64,000 nt of DNA, from contig CAMDEF010000009.1 in the NCBI GenBank assembly GCA_945895265.1, positions 49,900-113,899 of the forward strand. Reading direction: 5' to 3'. The translations under genes were made by a program, and so were the position numbers. The DNA comes from Bordetella parapertussis. Its GTDB lineage: Bacteria > Pseudomonadota > Gammaproteobacteria > Burkholderiales > Burkholderiaceae_B. The notes below the pieces were generated by a model. That model made no database searches and was not told the origin of the DNA. It worked only from the letters and a program-made list of their open reading frames with translations. This document shows, piece after piece, positions 1 through 8,511 of the stretch; the first letter of the stretch is position 1, and each line of letters begins with the position of its first letter.

Positions 1-1267
1 CGTCACGCCCCGTGGCGATGAGTTCTTGCTGGGTTGGCATGTCGATGCCATAGACGTTTTGATAGCGTACCGGAGGCGCCGCTGAGGCCATGTAAACCTT
101 ATTCGCCCCGGCTGCCCGCGCCATTTCAACAATCTCACGGCTCGTTGTTCCGCGCACGATTGAATCATCCACGAGCAAAACGTTTTTACCCTTGAACTCC
201 ATGCCAATCGTATTAAGTTTTTGACGGACTGATTTTTTGCGTACAGCCTGCCCAGGCATGATGAAAGTTCGACCGACATAGCGATTTTTGATTAAGCCCT
301 CGCGATAGCTTAGACCTAAACGATCTGCTAACTGCATCGCCGAAGGACGCGACGAATCAGGGATTGGCATCACTACATCGATATCGCCTAAGCGCAAAGA
401 TCGCGCTAACTTATCGGCCAAATACTCGCCCATCTTTAAACGCGAACCATAGACCGACACGCCGTCTAAAACCGAATCAGGCCGGGCAAAATACACATAT
501 TCAAAAATACAGGGCGCGTGCAATGCGCCCTTTGTGCAGAGCTCGCTACTAAACTTGCCATCTAGCGAAATGAACACGGCCTCGCCCGGCAAAACGTCGC
601 GTACAAATTGAAAGCCTGATCCCTCAAGCGCAACCGACTCAGAGGCAACCATCCATTCGGGGCCTTGTGCGGTATCGAAACGGCCGATGCACAATGGACG
701 AATCCCGTGCGGATCACGAAACGCTAGCAAGCCATAGCCTGCAATTTGTGCAACAACTGCGTAAGCACCTTTCACGCGCTCATGTACAGCTTTCACCGCA
801 CGAAAAATCGCTGACTCGTCAAGAGACACGCCATTGGAAGCCCGTTGCAATTCATGCGCCAAGACGTTTAACAAGACCTCTGAATCTGAATTGGTATTGA
901 TATGGCGCTGATCGTTGGTAAATAGCGACACGCGTAACTCACGCCAATTGGTCAGATTGCCATTGTGAGCGAAGGTGATCCCAAATGGCGCATTGACATA
1001 AAAGGGTTGAGCTTCTTCGACGCTGTCTGACGAGCCTGCCGTTGGGTAACGCACTTGGCCGATGCCGGTTGTGCCAGGCAGTGAGCGCATATTGCGGGTG
1101 CGAAACACATCGCGTACGAGGCCATGCGCTTTATACATGTTGAAATGATTGCCGTTTGAGGTGGCAATACCTGCTGCATCCTGACCGCGGTGCTGCAGCA
1201 GCAGCAAGCTGTCATACAAAAGCTGATTGACAGGACCACGACCAATCACACCAACAATTCCGCACAT
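1..1267 (-). CDS. purF: Amidophosphoribosyltransferase, C-terminus cut by window edge
   Basis: First committed step of de novo purine synthesis: glutamine and PRPP give phosphoribosylamine. The protein begins [15 protein letters not shown], so Cys2 becomes the N-terminal nucleophile of the glutaminase domain after Met removal. HRGQDAAGI, the RYPT motif and NSDSEVLL follow in the usual order. The phosphoribosyltransferase half shows the PRPP-binding motif [16 protein letters not shown]. About 422 codons are present and roughly the last 80 lie outside the window. The gene is last in a leftward folC-SPOR-cvpA-purF run, the usual betaproteobacterial order, and is separated from cvpA by a tandem-repeat spacer. 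No frame disruption was seen. Confidence 0.96.
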   Translation of the reverse strand, partial: MCGIVGVIGRGPVNQLLYDSLLLLQHRGQDAAGIATSNGNHFNMYKAHGLVRDVFRTRNMRSLPGTTGIGQVRYPTAGSSDSVEEAQPFYVNAPFGITFAHNGNLTNWRELRVSLFTNDQRHINTNSDSEVLLNVLAHELQRASNGVSLDESAIFRAVKAVHERVKGAYAVVAQIAGYGLLAFRDPHGIRPLCIGRFDTAQGPEWMVASESVALEGSGFQFVRDVLPGEAVFISLDGKFSSELCTKGALHAPCIFEYVYFARPDSVLDGVSVYGSRLKMGEYLADKLARSLRLGDIDVVMPIPDSSRPSAMQLADRLGLSYREGLIKNRYVGRTFIMPGQAVRKKSVRQKLNTIGMEFKGKNVLLVDDSIVRGTTSREIVEMARAAGANKVYMASAAPPVRYQNVYGIDMPTQQELIATGRD

Positions 1268-1292
1268 GTACTTTCCTGATAACCGTTAAACC

Positions 1293-1444
1293 ACGTTTAA
1301 ATTCTGTCGTACTTTGTCAGGTAACCCCTGACGTTTAAATTCTGTTGTACTCGCTCAGGTAAACCGCCATATTTAAATTCTGTTGTACTCGCGCAGGCAA
1401 ACCATGACTTTAACAATGTTGCCGTACTTAATAAGGCAACCACT
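1293..1444. repeat. 38-bp tandem repeat, about four copies, between cvpA and purF
   Basis: Units start near 1293, 1331, 1369 and 1407. The shared core is TTTAAATTCTG(T/C)(T/C)GTACT followed by CAGG(T/C)AAACC. The first three copies are very similar; the fourth is degenerate and runs over the cvpA stop codon. The array fills nearly all of the spacer in front of purF, so it must be transcribed as its leader if the run is one operon. Confidence 0.85.
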
Positions 1445-1916
1445 CACGGATTGGCTCTGGTACACGCGACTTAATTTGCTGCACGACCCCGACGACTTGC
1501 TTTGAGAACATGGCCTGCTTCCACCACGATTCTTCAGGAAGTGGCGTATAGCCAGCCACCGTCACAAGTAGCAACACAAATAAAACGCCTCTCGCCAAAC
1601 CAAACACTGCACCCAAGCCATGATCTGCCGGGGTCAATCCCGTTTTATCAATCAAGGCCGATAACGTCATATTGACCATCCCAATTGACAACAACACGAC
1701 AATAAACACGCCTACATAGGCTAAGGTCATGCGCAAAAACGGCTGAGCAATCCAACTCGCTAGCCAGTCAGCAGCACGTGGCCCCCACCAAATCGCAGCG
1801 ATAAAGGCAAAGGCATAGGCCGCGAGTGACAAAACCTCTTTAAGCAGACCGCGAATCAGGCCAAGCACGACCGAAACGCCCAGCACTCCTAGCACCACAA
1901 AATCAAACCCGGTCAC
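1428..1916 (-). CDS. cvpA: CvpA family inner-membrane protein
   Basis: Small integral membrane protein of 162 residues, the normal CvpA length. It has four hydrophobic segments (roughly residues 5-22, 28-45, 62-85 and 100-125) and the family-typical glycine-rich loop GLGAVFGLARGVL. CvpA was named for colicin V production and is genetically linked to purF in many proteobacteria; its molecular role remains uncertain. Its start overlaps the end of the upstream SPOR gene by four bases, implying translational coupling. The 3' end merges with the 38-bp repeat array. Confidence 0.9.
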   Translation of the reverse strand: MTGFDFVVLGVLGVSVVLGLIRGLLKEVLSLAAYAFAFIAAIWWGPRAADWLASWIAQPFLRMTLAYVGVFIVVLLSIGMVNMTLSALIDKTGLTPADHGLGAVFGLARGVLFVLLLVTVAGYTPLPEESWWKQAMFSKQVVGVVQQIKSRVPEPIREWLPY

Positions 1917-2713
1917 TGCGTTGCGATAAAGGCGCCGTCATATCCAAGCGTGCGCAGACGGGTCTGAGCGGCTTGCGCGGCTTCGCGAGAAGGAAACGGC
2001 CCTACTCGCACGCGGTATCTGGCTTTACCATTGACATCGACTGGACCATCGACAAAAGCATTGCCTACGCCTGCTGCTAACAATTTATTTTTTTGGGTTT
2101 GTGCGTCAGCTGCTGCGTCAAGCGACATTGCCTGCACAACAAAGTTGCCACGGGTAGGCGCCTTGGGTGTTGTCGCCGAGCCTGGCGGGCCAGCGGACTC
2201 TGCTGTTGGGCGCCCTTCTAGCAAGGCAACCGCGCGTGCTCCGTCGTCTGAGCGAACCCCAGCGGGCGGGTTAGGTGGGGGTTTAGACGCCTCAACTTTA
2301 GGCGCCGCTGCAGTTGGATCCACCCGAGGCTTGGCCTCAGGTTTAACCTCAGGCTTTGGGGGTGTCGTTGTAGCAGGAGCCGACGCAGCGGGTGGCGCTA
2401 CCGTCGAAGATGCCTCTGGCGCAGCAGGCGTTGCCGAGCTATTAGCGGCTACAGGGTCGCTTAGATTAGGTTGAAAAGGTGCATTGCGATCAGGGATTTT
2501 GATCGGGATTTTATTTGAGACTGGCGCAGGTTCAGAGTCAAGCAGCATGGGCAGTACCACAACTGCGGCCAGCACTAAGGCGACGGCACCCGCTAAGCGT
2601 CTGCGAGCTCTGACGCGCAGATCGGCCGCCTGTGCCTCGCTGGACACAGAGGGACGCACCTTACCCGGAGGCTTACGCGGTGCTGCACTATCTTTTCTGG
2701 AAAATAGTCCCAT
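1913..2713 (-). CDS. SPOR-domain protein (DedD-like)
   Basis: Probable cell-envelope or division protein. It has a basic cytoplasmic N-terminus, one transmembrane segment around residues 40-58, a long Pro/Ala/Thr-rich periplasmic linker, and a C-terminal SPOR domain (about the last 75 residues, GNFVVQAMSL to GYDGAFIATQ). SPOR domains bind denuded septal peptidoglycan. I chose the ATG giving MGLFSRKDS; an in-frame GTG four codons earlier is also open but has a poorer ribosome-binding region. It sits between folC and cvpA, the standard position of the DedD-like gene in this cluster. Confidence 0.85.
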   Translation of the reverse strand: MGLFSRKDSAAPRKPPGKVRPSVSSEAQAADLRVRARRRLAGAVALVLAAVVVLPMLLDSEPAPVSNKIPIKIPDRNAPFQPNLSDPVAANSSATPAAPEASSTVAPPAASAPATTTPPKPEVKPEAKPRVDPTAAAPKVEASKPPPNPPAGVRSDDGARAVALLEGRPTAESAGPPGSATTPKAPTRGNFVVQAMSLDAAADAQTQKNKLLAAGVGNAFVDGPVDVNGKARYRVRVGPFPSREAAQAAQTRLRTLGYDGAFIATQ

Positions 2714-2779
2714 TGATTCAAACACCCTGACTCAAAAAAAAGACAGACCCGAAAAGCGCCTGACAACGGCGAAAAGCGT

Positions 2780-4090
2780 TTATGCTGACCTCCCGCTTGC
2801 TTGCAGTGCACCCGCGACAGTCAGAAACGATCCGAATACGATGATTCTATCATCCGGCTTACTGAGTTTGTGTGCTGCTGCCAGGGCTTCGGCGACCGAG
2901 GGGAAGTGGCTAATGGCAACTTCGGCCTCGCCGCTCGTTTGATGACCTGCGATAGATTCTTTAACTTTGGCTGCTAACTGTTCGGCGCTTAACGCCCGGG
3001 CGCTGGGCAAGCCCGCACAAAACCAGTGGTCGATGCGGGGTGCCATGTGCTTGACCACAGCGGCGATATCCTTGTCAGACAGCATCCCGAACACAGCGTA
3101 GGTGTATGGATGAAAACCCATGTTGCCCAGATTCTTTTCAAGAACGGCAGCGGCATGAGGGTTGTGCGCCACATCAAGAATGACTGTCGGCTGACCAGGC
3201 AAGATCTGAAAACGCCCAGGCAAAGACGCTTGCAGCAAGCCAAGACGCACGGCCTGCTGCGGCACGGCTAAACGCTCACGCAAAGCCTCAAGCGCAGCCA
3301 AGGCACCTGCGGCATTGAGCAGTTGATTGGCGCCCCGCAAAGCTGGATACGCCAAGGCATTGCGCCGCTGTTGGCGCCCGGCAAACGCCCATTGCTGGCG
3401 ATCGCCCGAGTAGTTAAAGTCGCGGCCGAATAACCACAGATCACAGCCTATGGTTTTTGCGTAAGCGAGCACAGATTGAGGCGGCGCTGGGTCACTGCAA
3501 ATCGCCGGGCGCCCTTCGCGGTAGATGTACGCTTTTTCGAAACCAATTTTTTCGCGCGTATCACCCAGCCAGTCGACGTGATCGATATCGACACTGGTGA
3601 TAATTGAGCAATCAGCATCAACAATATTTACCGCATCCAAGCGCCCGCCTAAGCCCACCTCAAGTACCATCACATCAAGTGAGGCAGCGGCAAACATGGC
3701 TAGCGTGGCGAGTGTTGAATATTCAAAATAGGTTAAAGATACGCCCTGACGGGCGGCCTCGACCATGCTGAAATAACGCACAAACTCAGCGTCAGAGACG
3801 ATTTCACCGTTCAGGCGAGCTCGCTCGTTAAAGTTCACCAGATGGGGCGACGTGTAAAGCCCCACTCGGTAGCCTGCAGCGAGCAAAATTGCCTCGAGCA
3901 TGGCACAGGTTGAGCCTTTGCCATTGGTGCCGCCCACCACAATTTTGAGTGCCTTGGTTTCGATTGGCAGACGCGCAGCGACTTCGCGCACACGTTCAAG
4001 CCCCATGTCAATCGCGTTTGGATGAAGCTGTTCAAGGTAACTGAGCCACTCAGCGAGTGAGGCGGTGTGTGAAGGTGCAGCAAGGGTCAT
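2780..4090 (-). CDS. folC: Bifunctional folylpolyglutamate / dihydrofolate synthase
   Basis: Adds glutamate to dihydropteroate and to folates in the cytosol. The Mur-ligase-type P-loop GGTNGKGSTCAMLE is near residue 53, followed by SPHLVNFNERARLNGE (folate-binding loop) and LGGRLDAVN. The C-terminal ligase domain contains DVAHNPHAA and FGMLSDKD. Length 436 fits the family. It is the first gene of the leftward folC-SPOR-cvpA-purF run. A 182-bp spacer separates it from the divergent EamA transporter. Confidence 0.95.
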   Translation of the reverse strand: MTLAAPSHTASLAEWLSYLEQLHPNAIDMGLERVREVAARLPIETKALKIVVGGTNGKGSTCAMLEAILLAAGYRVGLYTSPHLVNFNERARLNGEIVSDAEFVRYFSMVEAARQGVSLTYFEYSTLATLAMFAAASLDVMVLEVGLGGRLDAVNIVDADCSIITSVDIDHVDWLGDTREKIGFEKAYIYREGRPAICSDPAPPQSVLAYAKTIGCDLWLFGRDFNYSGDRQQWAFAGRQQRRNALAYPALRGANQLLNAAGALAALEALRERLAVPQQAVRLGLLQASLPGRFQILPGQPTVILDVAHNPHAAAVLEKNLGNMGFHPYTYAVFGMLSDKDIAAVVKHMAPRIDHWFCAGLPSARALSAEQLAAKVKESIAGHQTSGEAEVAISHFPSVAEALAAAHKLSKPDDRIIVFGSFLTVAGALQASGRSA

Positions 4091-4228
4091 GGCAAAAGTG
4101 GCATTGAGTCAGCTAACAAGACTCTAGTTTAACAGCGGCTCTGCCGACACCTTAGGCGCTTGAGGTCTAAGCCGTTGACACCCTCCCCGCCCTCGCCCTA
4201 ATAGACACCGCTCACGCAGAAAGATACA

Positions 4229-4259
4229 GCGATTTCTACTGCGCTGCGCGATTTCTACT
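4229..4259. repeat. 12-bp direct repeat in the folC/EamA divergent spacer
   Basis: GCGATTTCTACT occurs at 4229-4240 and 4248-4259, a 19-bp register, immediately before the EamA start codon. It could be a tandem regulator half-site or chance. The rest of the spacer shows no promoter I can defend. Confidence 0.5.
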
Positions 4260-4272
4260 AAACTCGCAACAC

Positions 4273-5187
4273 ATGAATGACCGCAAACCCATGGACTTAA
4301 CTGCTTGCCTTTGCATTGTGCTGCTCTGTTCTCTATGGGGTGGGCAACAGGTTCTTTTTAAGCTCACGATTCACGACATTCACCCCAACATGCAAATCGC
4401 CTTGCGCTCGGCGATTGGCTGCGTGTTGCTGGCCGCTTTCATGTGGCACAAAGGTGTTTCGTTGGCGCTCTGGCGCGGGCCATGGCGAGCGGGCACGATG
4501 GTAGGAGCCTTGTTTGCCCTAGAGTGGTGGATGATCGGCGAAGCCCTTCAGTATACGAGCGCCTCGCATGTGGTGGTATTTTTATATACGGCCCCAATTT
4601 TTACTGCACTGGGCCTTCACGTCTGGCGGCCTGATGAGCGCTTGAACTGGTGGCAATGGATAGGGGTCTTGATTTGCTTTAGCGGAATTGGTCTGGCATT
4701 TTTAGGCTCGTCCGCAGCAACACAACTTAACCCCCAGTCGCTGCTCGGAGATTGTCTTGCCTTAGGTGGCGGCGTTCTTTGGGCTGCGACGACGCTCGTC
4801 ACCCGCTGCTCAGATTTAGCGCGTATCCCCGCCACACAAACGACCATGTATCAACTGTTATTTGGCGCTCTGGTGATACTGCTACTGTGCCTGATTCTGG
4901 GTGAGACCGAGATCCACTGGAGCGCCTTTTTGGTGGCTAGCGTCGTGGGCCAAGGCATAGTGATTTCGTTTTTTAGCCTCTTGGTATGGATTTGGCTGCT
5001 CAGACACTATTTGGCCTCGAGAGTTTCGATTTTTACATTTATCGCGCCACTGATCGGCGTAGGTTTGAGTGTGTGGGTGTTAGACGAGCCTCTGCACAGT
5101 GAATTTGTGTGGGGTGCCTTGATGGTGATGGCAGGGATGATTTTGGTGAACCTTGCGCCTCAGACTCGGCGTTTGAACGGAGCATAG
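4273..5187 (+). CDS. EamA/DMT family transporter
   Basis: Ten-segment drug/metabolite-type transporter of 304 residues. It consists of two EamA halves, each with about five hydrophobic helices; the second begins near SLLGDCLALGGGVLWA (around residue 155). The N-terminal helix contains LWGGQQVLFKL. Substrate unknown; relatives export metabolites or amino acids. It ends eight bases before the NRDE gene on the same strand, so the two are probably co-transcribed. Confidence 0.85.
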   Translation: MNDRKPMDLTACLCIVLLCSLWGGQQVLFKLTIHDIHPNMQIALRSAIGCVLLAAFMWHKGVSLALWRGPWRAGTMVGALFALEWWMIGEALQYTSASHVVVFLYTAPIFTALGLHVWRPDERLNWWQWIGVLICFSGIGLAFLGSSAATQLNPQSLLGDCLALGGGVLWAATTLVTRCSDLARIPATQTTMYQLLFGALVILLLCLILGETEIHWSAFLVASVVGQGIVISFFSLLVWIWLLRHYLASRVSIFTFIAPLIGVGLSVWVLDEPLHSEFVWGALMVMAGMILVNLAPQTRRLNGA

Positions 5188-5194
5188 TTTTACT

Positions 5195-5998
5195 ATGTGT
5201 TTAGCTATTTTTGCGCAGAATGTTTTACCAGACTGGCCGCTGGTTGTTGTCGCGAATCGCGATGAGCTGCACGTGCGCCCGACAGCGGCGGCACGCCCCT
5301 GGGATGAAACCCCTTCGCTACTGGCAGGCCGTGATCTGCAGGCTGGGGGCACCTGGCTTGGCCTGACCACAGGCGGGCGTATCGCTTTGCTCACAAACTA
5401 TCGAGAAACGGGCCTGCGTGATGATCAGGCACCCTCGCGTGGCCATCTTGCAGAGCGCTATCTACAACAAGAGCCATCGCAAGAGCAGTCGGCGCAACAA
5501 TATTTGCAGGCGTTGCAACAAAACAGTGCGCCTTACAACGGCTTTAATTTACTAGCCGGCGATCAAAGCGGCTTGTGGTATTACTCAAATCGTCTGAACG
5601 CATCGCCGTTTAAGATTCTTGACGGTGTCAGTGGGGTGTCAAACGCTACGCTCAATACGCCTTGGCCCAAACTGCTTCGCACCCAACGCAGCGTCTCTGA
5701 GCATCTGGCACAGGCTCATGCACCTGATTCTGCCCGCCTGTTTGAAATTTTTCAGGATACCGTTCGTGCCGCAGAGCACGAACTCCCTGACACAGGCGTT
5801 GGCCTGGATCGCGAAAAATTACTTGGTAGCCCCTTTATCAAAAACGAGCGCTATGGCACACGTTGTACAACGATTATTTTGCAGCATCGCCAAGGCTACG
5901 CATTGTTTTACGAAAAGCGCTATGACGCCTTGGGGCAAGAGGTGGGCGATAGCAACTGGCGGGTTGATTTTTTAGCGAAGACAATCTCAGCAATGTGA
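5195..5998 (+). CDS. NRDE (TANGO2-like) family protein
   Basis: The 267-residue protein starts MCLAIFAQN with ANRDE around residues 26-30, the signature that names the family. WLGLTTGGRIALLTNYRE and GSPFIKNERYGTRCTT further along are also typical. Cys2 next to the initiator Met resembles an Ntn-hydrolase nucleophile, and the fold is predicted to be of that type, but no reaction is established for bacterial members. It follows the EamA gene by eight bases. Confidence 0.85.
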   Translation: MCLAIFAQNVLPDWPLVVVANRDELHVRPTAAARPWDETPSLLAGRDLQAGGTWLGLTTGGRIALLTNYRETGLRDDQAPSRGHLAERYLQQEPSQEQSAQQYLQALQQNSAPYNGFNLLAGDQSGLWYYSNRLNASPFKILDGVSGVSNATLNTPWPKLLRTQRSVSEHLAQAHAPDSARLFEIFQDTVRAAEHELPDTGVGLDREKLLGSPFIKNERYGTRCTTIILQHRQGYALFYEKRYDALGQEVGDSNWRVDFLAKTISAM

Positions 5999-6164
5999 GG
6001 TTTTGAAACACACAAGGGTGTTTTCGAAGACGAAGCTGCTGGAAAGAGCGAAGCGAGTTGCTGAGTATCACGCATTTTGTATACGCGTGGCAATTTGCGG
6101 CATGACGCCTTGAGCGTACAGCCGTTTGTCAAACAGCAATTAAACGCTGTGGGCTTGGTTGCAG

Positions 6165-6204
6165 AACACAATAATACTGTATATTTATACAGTATTATTG
6201 TGTT
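6165..6204. promoter_or_regulatory. SOS (LexA) box inside a perfect 40-bp palindrome
   Basis: CTGTATATTTATACAG at 6177-6192 matches the CTGT-N8-ACAG LexA operator exactly. The symmetry extends well beyond the operator: two 19-bp arms (6165-6183 and 6186-6204, left arm AACACAATAATACTGTATA) flank a 2-bp centre without mismatch. The site ends 11 bp before the imuA ATG, as expected for LexA control of an imuA-imuB-dnaE2 cassette. Confidence 0.9.
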
Positions 6205-6215
6205 TGTTGCCTGTG

Positions 6216-6953
6216 ATGCTCACCTCTAAAACCTCACCCGTCTGCCCTCCTGCCTCTCTACTGAAGCTGCATCCTGCGCTTTGGCGCGGGTCGCAATTGA
6301 GCGCACGCACGGGCCCCACCATTTCAACAGGGTTTTCAACCTTAGACGCTGAACTGCCCGGCAAAGGCTGGCCCACAGGTTCACTGATTGAACTGCTCAC
6401 ACCACACTCAGGCATTGGCGAAATAACGCTCTTGCGTGCTGCCCTGCACGCCACGGTCAGGCAGCAACCGGTGGTCTTGCTACAGCCGCCCTATCGACCC
6501 AATATCGCTTGTTGGTCAAGTTGGCGTTTTGGTACGCAACGCCTGCTTTGTCTCACACCCCAACGCACGCGTGATGCGTATTGGGCGGCCGAGCAAATTT
6601 TAAAAAACGGTAGTTGCGCAGCCTTGCTGTTTTGGGCGCATCCCATTCAAAACTCGATCCTGAAACGCTTGCATCTTGCGGCGCAAAGCAGTCAAACTTT
6701 ATTTTTTATGTTTCGCCCGCATTCTGTCCAAACCGAAGCCTCACCCGCGGTGCTACGGGTCATGTTGTCTGCTGAACAAACAGGTGCTCTCACCCTCTCT
6801 ATTCTTAAGCGACGAGGCCCTGCCTGCGGACATCCTATTACGCTTGCGTCGTCACCTTCTGAACTCTTTTCAACTGTTACCCATGACCTTATGGATCGGC
6901 CTGCACCTGCACAGCCTCAGCCTCGACACGTGGCGACTCCGTTGGCTGACTAA
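6216..6953 (+). CDS. imuA: ImuA-type SOS mutagenesis accessory protein
   Basis: RecA-like accessory factor of the ImuA-ImuB-DnaE2 translesion mutasome. I chose the ATG giving MLTSKTSP because the reading frame upstream of it runs through the LexA operator. The N-terminal pattern (LHPALWRG, then STGFSTLDAELPGKGWPTGSL) is characteristic of betaproteobacterial ImuA, as is PHSGIGEITLL in place of a RecA Walker A. At 245 residues it has normal length. It overlaps imuB by 71 bp, implying coupled translation. Confidence 0.88.
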   Translation: MLTSKTSPVCPPASLLKLHPALWRGSQLSARTGPTISTGFSTLDAELPGKGWPTGSLIELLTPHSGIGEITLLRAALHATVRQQPVVLLQPPYRPNIACWSSWRFGTQRLLCLTPQRTRDAYWAAEQILKNGSCAALLFWAHPIQNSILKRLHLAAQSSQTLFFMFRPHSVQTEASPAVLRVMLSAEQTGALTLSILKRRGPACGHPITLASSPSELFSTVTHDLMDRPAPAQPQPRHVATPLAD

Positions 6954-8511
6954 GCCCCGCGCTGCCGCTATCTTCGAGCACGACGCTCTGATCGCTATGA
7001 CACCTGGCGCGCAGCAATGTGGCCTCAAATTAGGCATGCGCTGCGCAACAGTGCGCAGTCTGGCACCTGAGTGTTTACTATATCCAAGAGACCAACGCGC
7101 CGAACAAAATGCCTATGATCAAGCCGCCCAAGTTGCTTTAGCCTACTCGCCGTCTGTGTATCAACACGCGCGCGAGACGCTCTTGATCGACGTCACCTAC
7201 AGCTTGCGGTTGTTTGGTGGTGTTCGTCAGATTGTTCAAGGGTTACGACAACAACTCAAACGCTTAACGCTGCAAGTGCAAAGCGGTGTCGCGCCTACGG
7301 CAACCGGAGCTTGGCTGTTGGCGCAAGTTGCGCGGCACTCAACGCAGCACTTCGCACAGCACTCGATACAGCGCTCAGCACAATACTCGCCACGCTATGC
7401 CTGCAGTCAAGCGACACTCGAGCGCCTACTCAACCCGCTGCCCTGCGCCATGCTGCAAAGTGCACAGCCTCATCTGGTTTGGCTCAAAGCGATTGGCTGC
7501 GAAACCCTCGGGGGCTTGCGTGCCTTGCCACGCAGCGGTCTGAAACGGCGCGTGGGTACGGCATTACTGACTGAACTTGAGCAAGCTTATACGCAAGCGG
7601 TTTGGCGCCAAGCCCCCTACCTTGCCCCCGAGCAATTTATTGAACAACTCGATTTACTAGATCGCCTTGAACACACAACAGCACTGGCTTCTTTTGCAGA
7701 ACGCTTGGCGCTTAGCCTGTGCACTTGGTTAGCGGCCAAGCAATATGCGCTGCGCAGTGCCACGCTTGAACTGCATCACGAACGCGGCCGCCACGCCTGC
7801 CCACCCACCGCACTTGAACTCGCCTTTGGCGAACCCGTATGGCTGATGTCTCAACTGATGCCCTTATTGCATGAACGCCTATCGCGCCAAAATCTGGCCG
7901 GGCCTGTCGTCGCCCTGACCTTGCGTAGTCAAGCTCTGGCGTCACAACATGCTCGCAGTGCCACGTTATTTCCTGATCCGTTACACGCGCCCGCTGATTA
8001 TCGACGCTTGTTAGATTTGCTGTCTGCCCGACTAGGCGCAGAACAAATATTGCAACCTGCGCCTCTAGCTGATCATCGCCCAGAAATCGCCAACAATTGG
8101 GTTCCGTTCGACGCCTCGACGCTCAGATCAGCTGCATCGACAACGACTAAATCTGCTGCATCGACAGCGACCAAGTCAGCTGCGTCAGCAATGACCACGC
8201 AAGCTGCCTCTGTGACTGCTACGCCAACAACGCGCGATACAGTCAGTTCAACGCCTGCACCCTTAACTGAAAGGCCTTTTTGGTTATTAGCCGAACCTCT
8301 TCTACTTAACGTTCGCAATGATCGTCCGATCTACCATGGCCCGTTGCAGTTACTGCGCGGCCCCGAACGTATTGAAAGTGGGTGGTGGGATCACTTACGC
8401 ATTGCACGCGACTATTTTGTGGCACAAGACCAGCAGGCCGTGCGCTACTGGATCTATCGCGAACGTGATACCGAGCTGGCGCGCTGGTTTCTACATGGCG
8501 TCTTTGGTTAA
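6883..8511 (+). CDS. imuB: ImuB, inactive Y-family polymerase homologue
   Basis: Scaffold subunit that links DnaE2 to the beta clamp in SOS mutagenesis. I chose the ATG giving MTLWIGLHLHSLSLDTW; a longer in-frame start would lie deep inside imuA. Where catalytic Y-family polymerases have an Asp-Glu pair before the LDVT motif, this protein reads RETLLIDVT (about residues 97-105), and the first metal-binding Asp is missing from the N-terminal strand, consistent with a non-catalytic role. Near residue 417 an Ala/Thr/Ser-rich stretch is built from tandem 24-bp units. The stop overlaps the dnaE2 start (TAATG). Confidence 0.88.
   Translation: MTLWIGLHLHSLSLDTWRLRWLTKPRAAAIFEHDALIAMTPGAQQCGLKLGMRCATVRSLAPECLLYPRDQRAEQNAYDQAAQVALAYSPSVYQHARETLLIDVTYSLRLFGGVRQIVQGLRQQLKRLTLQVQSGVAPTATGAWLLAQVARHSTQHFAQHSIQRSAQYSPRYACSQATLERLLNPLPCAMLQSAQPHLVWLKAIGCETLGGLRALPRSGLKRRVGTALLTELEQAYTQAVWRQAPYLAPEQFIEQLDLLDRLEHTTALASFAERLALSLCTWLAAKQYALRSATLELHHERGRHACPPTALELAFGEPVWLMSQLMPLLHERLSRQNLAGPVVALTLRSQALASQHARSATLFPDPLHAPADYRRLLDLLSARLGAEQILQPAPLADHRPEIANNWVPFDASTLRSAASTTTKSAASTATKSAASAMTTQAASVTATPTTRDTVSSTPAPLTERPFWLLAEPLLLNVRNDRPIYHGPLQLLRGPERIESGWWDHLRIARDYFVAQDQQAVRYWIYRERDTELARWFLHGVFG
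8131..8226 (+). repeat. In-frame 24-bp repeat within imuB, four units
   Basis: Four 24-bp units start at 8131, 8155, 8179 and 8203. They encode AASTTTKS, AASTATKS, AASAMTTQ and AASVTATP. The first two are close to identical and the last two have diverged. They form a low-complexity linker between the polymerase-like body and the conserved C-terminal segment RPFWLLAEPLLL. Confidence 0.85.

Noticed and set aside
1293..1444. CRISPR-like array
   Set aside because: Units are contiguous with no unique spacers, and no cas gene is present.
2031..2942. Long rightward reading frames across the SPOR gene
   Set aside because: They are Ala/Gly/Ser-rich mirrors of the Pro/Ala-rich linker and SPOR domain on the other strand.
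5999..6060. Terminator after the NRDE gene (GAAACAC/GTGTTTTC)
   Set aside because: The stem is weak and mismatched, without a T run. I could not support it.
6676..6882. 69-residue N-terminal extension of ImuB
   Set aside because: It would lie inside imuA in another frame, and the family N-terminus is MTLWIGLHL.
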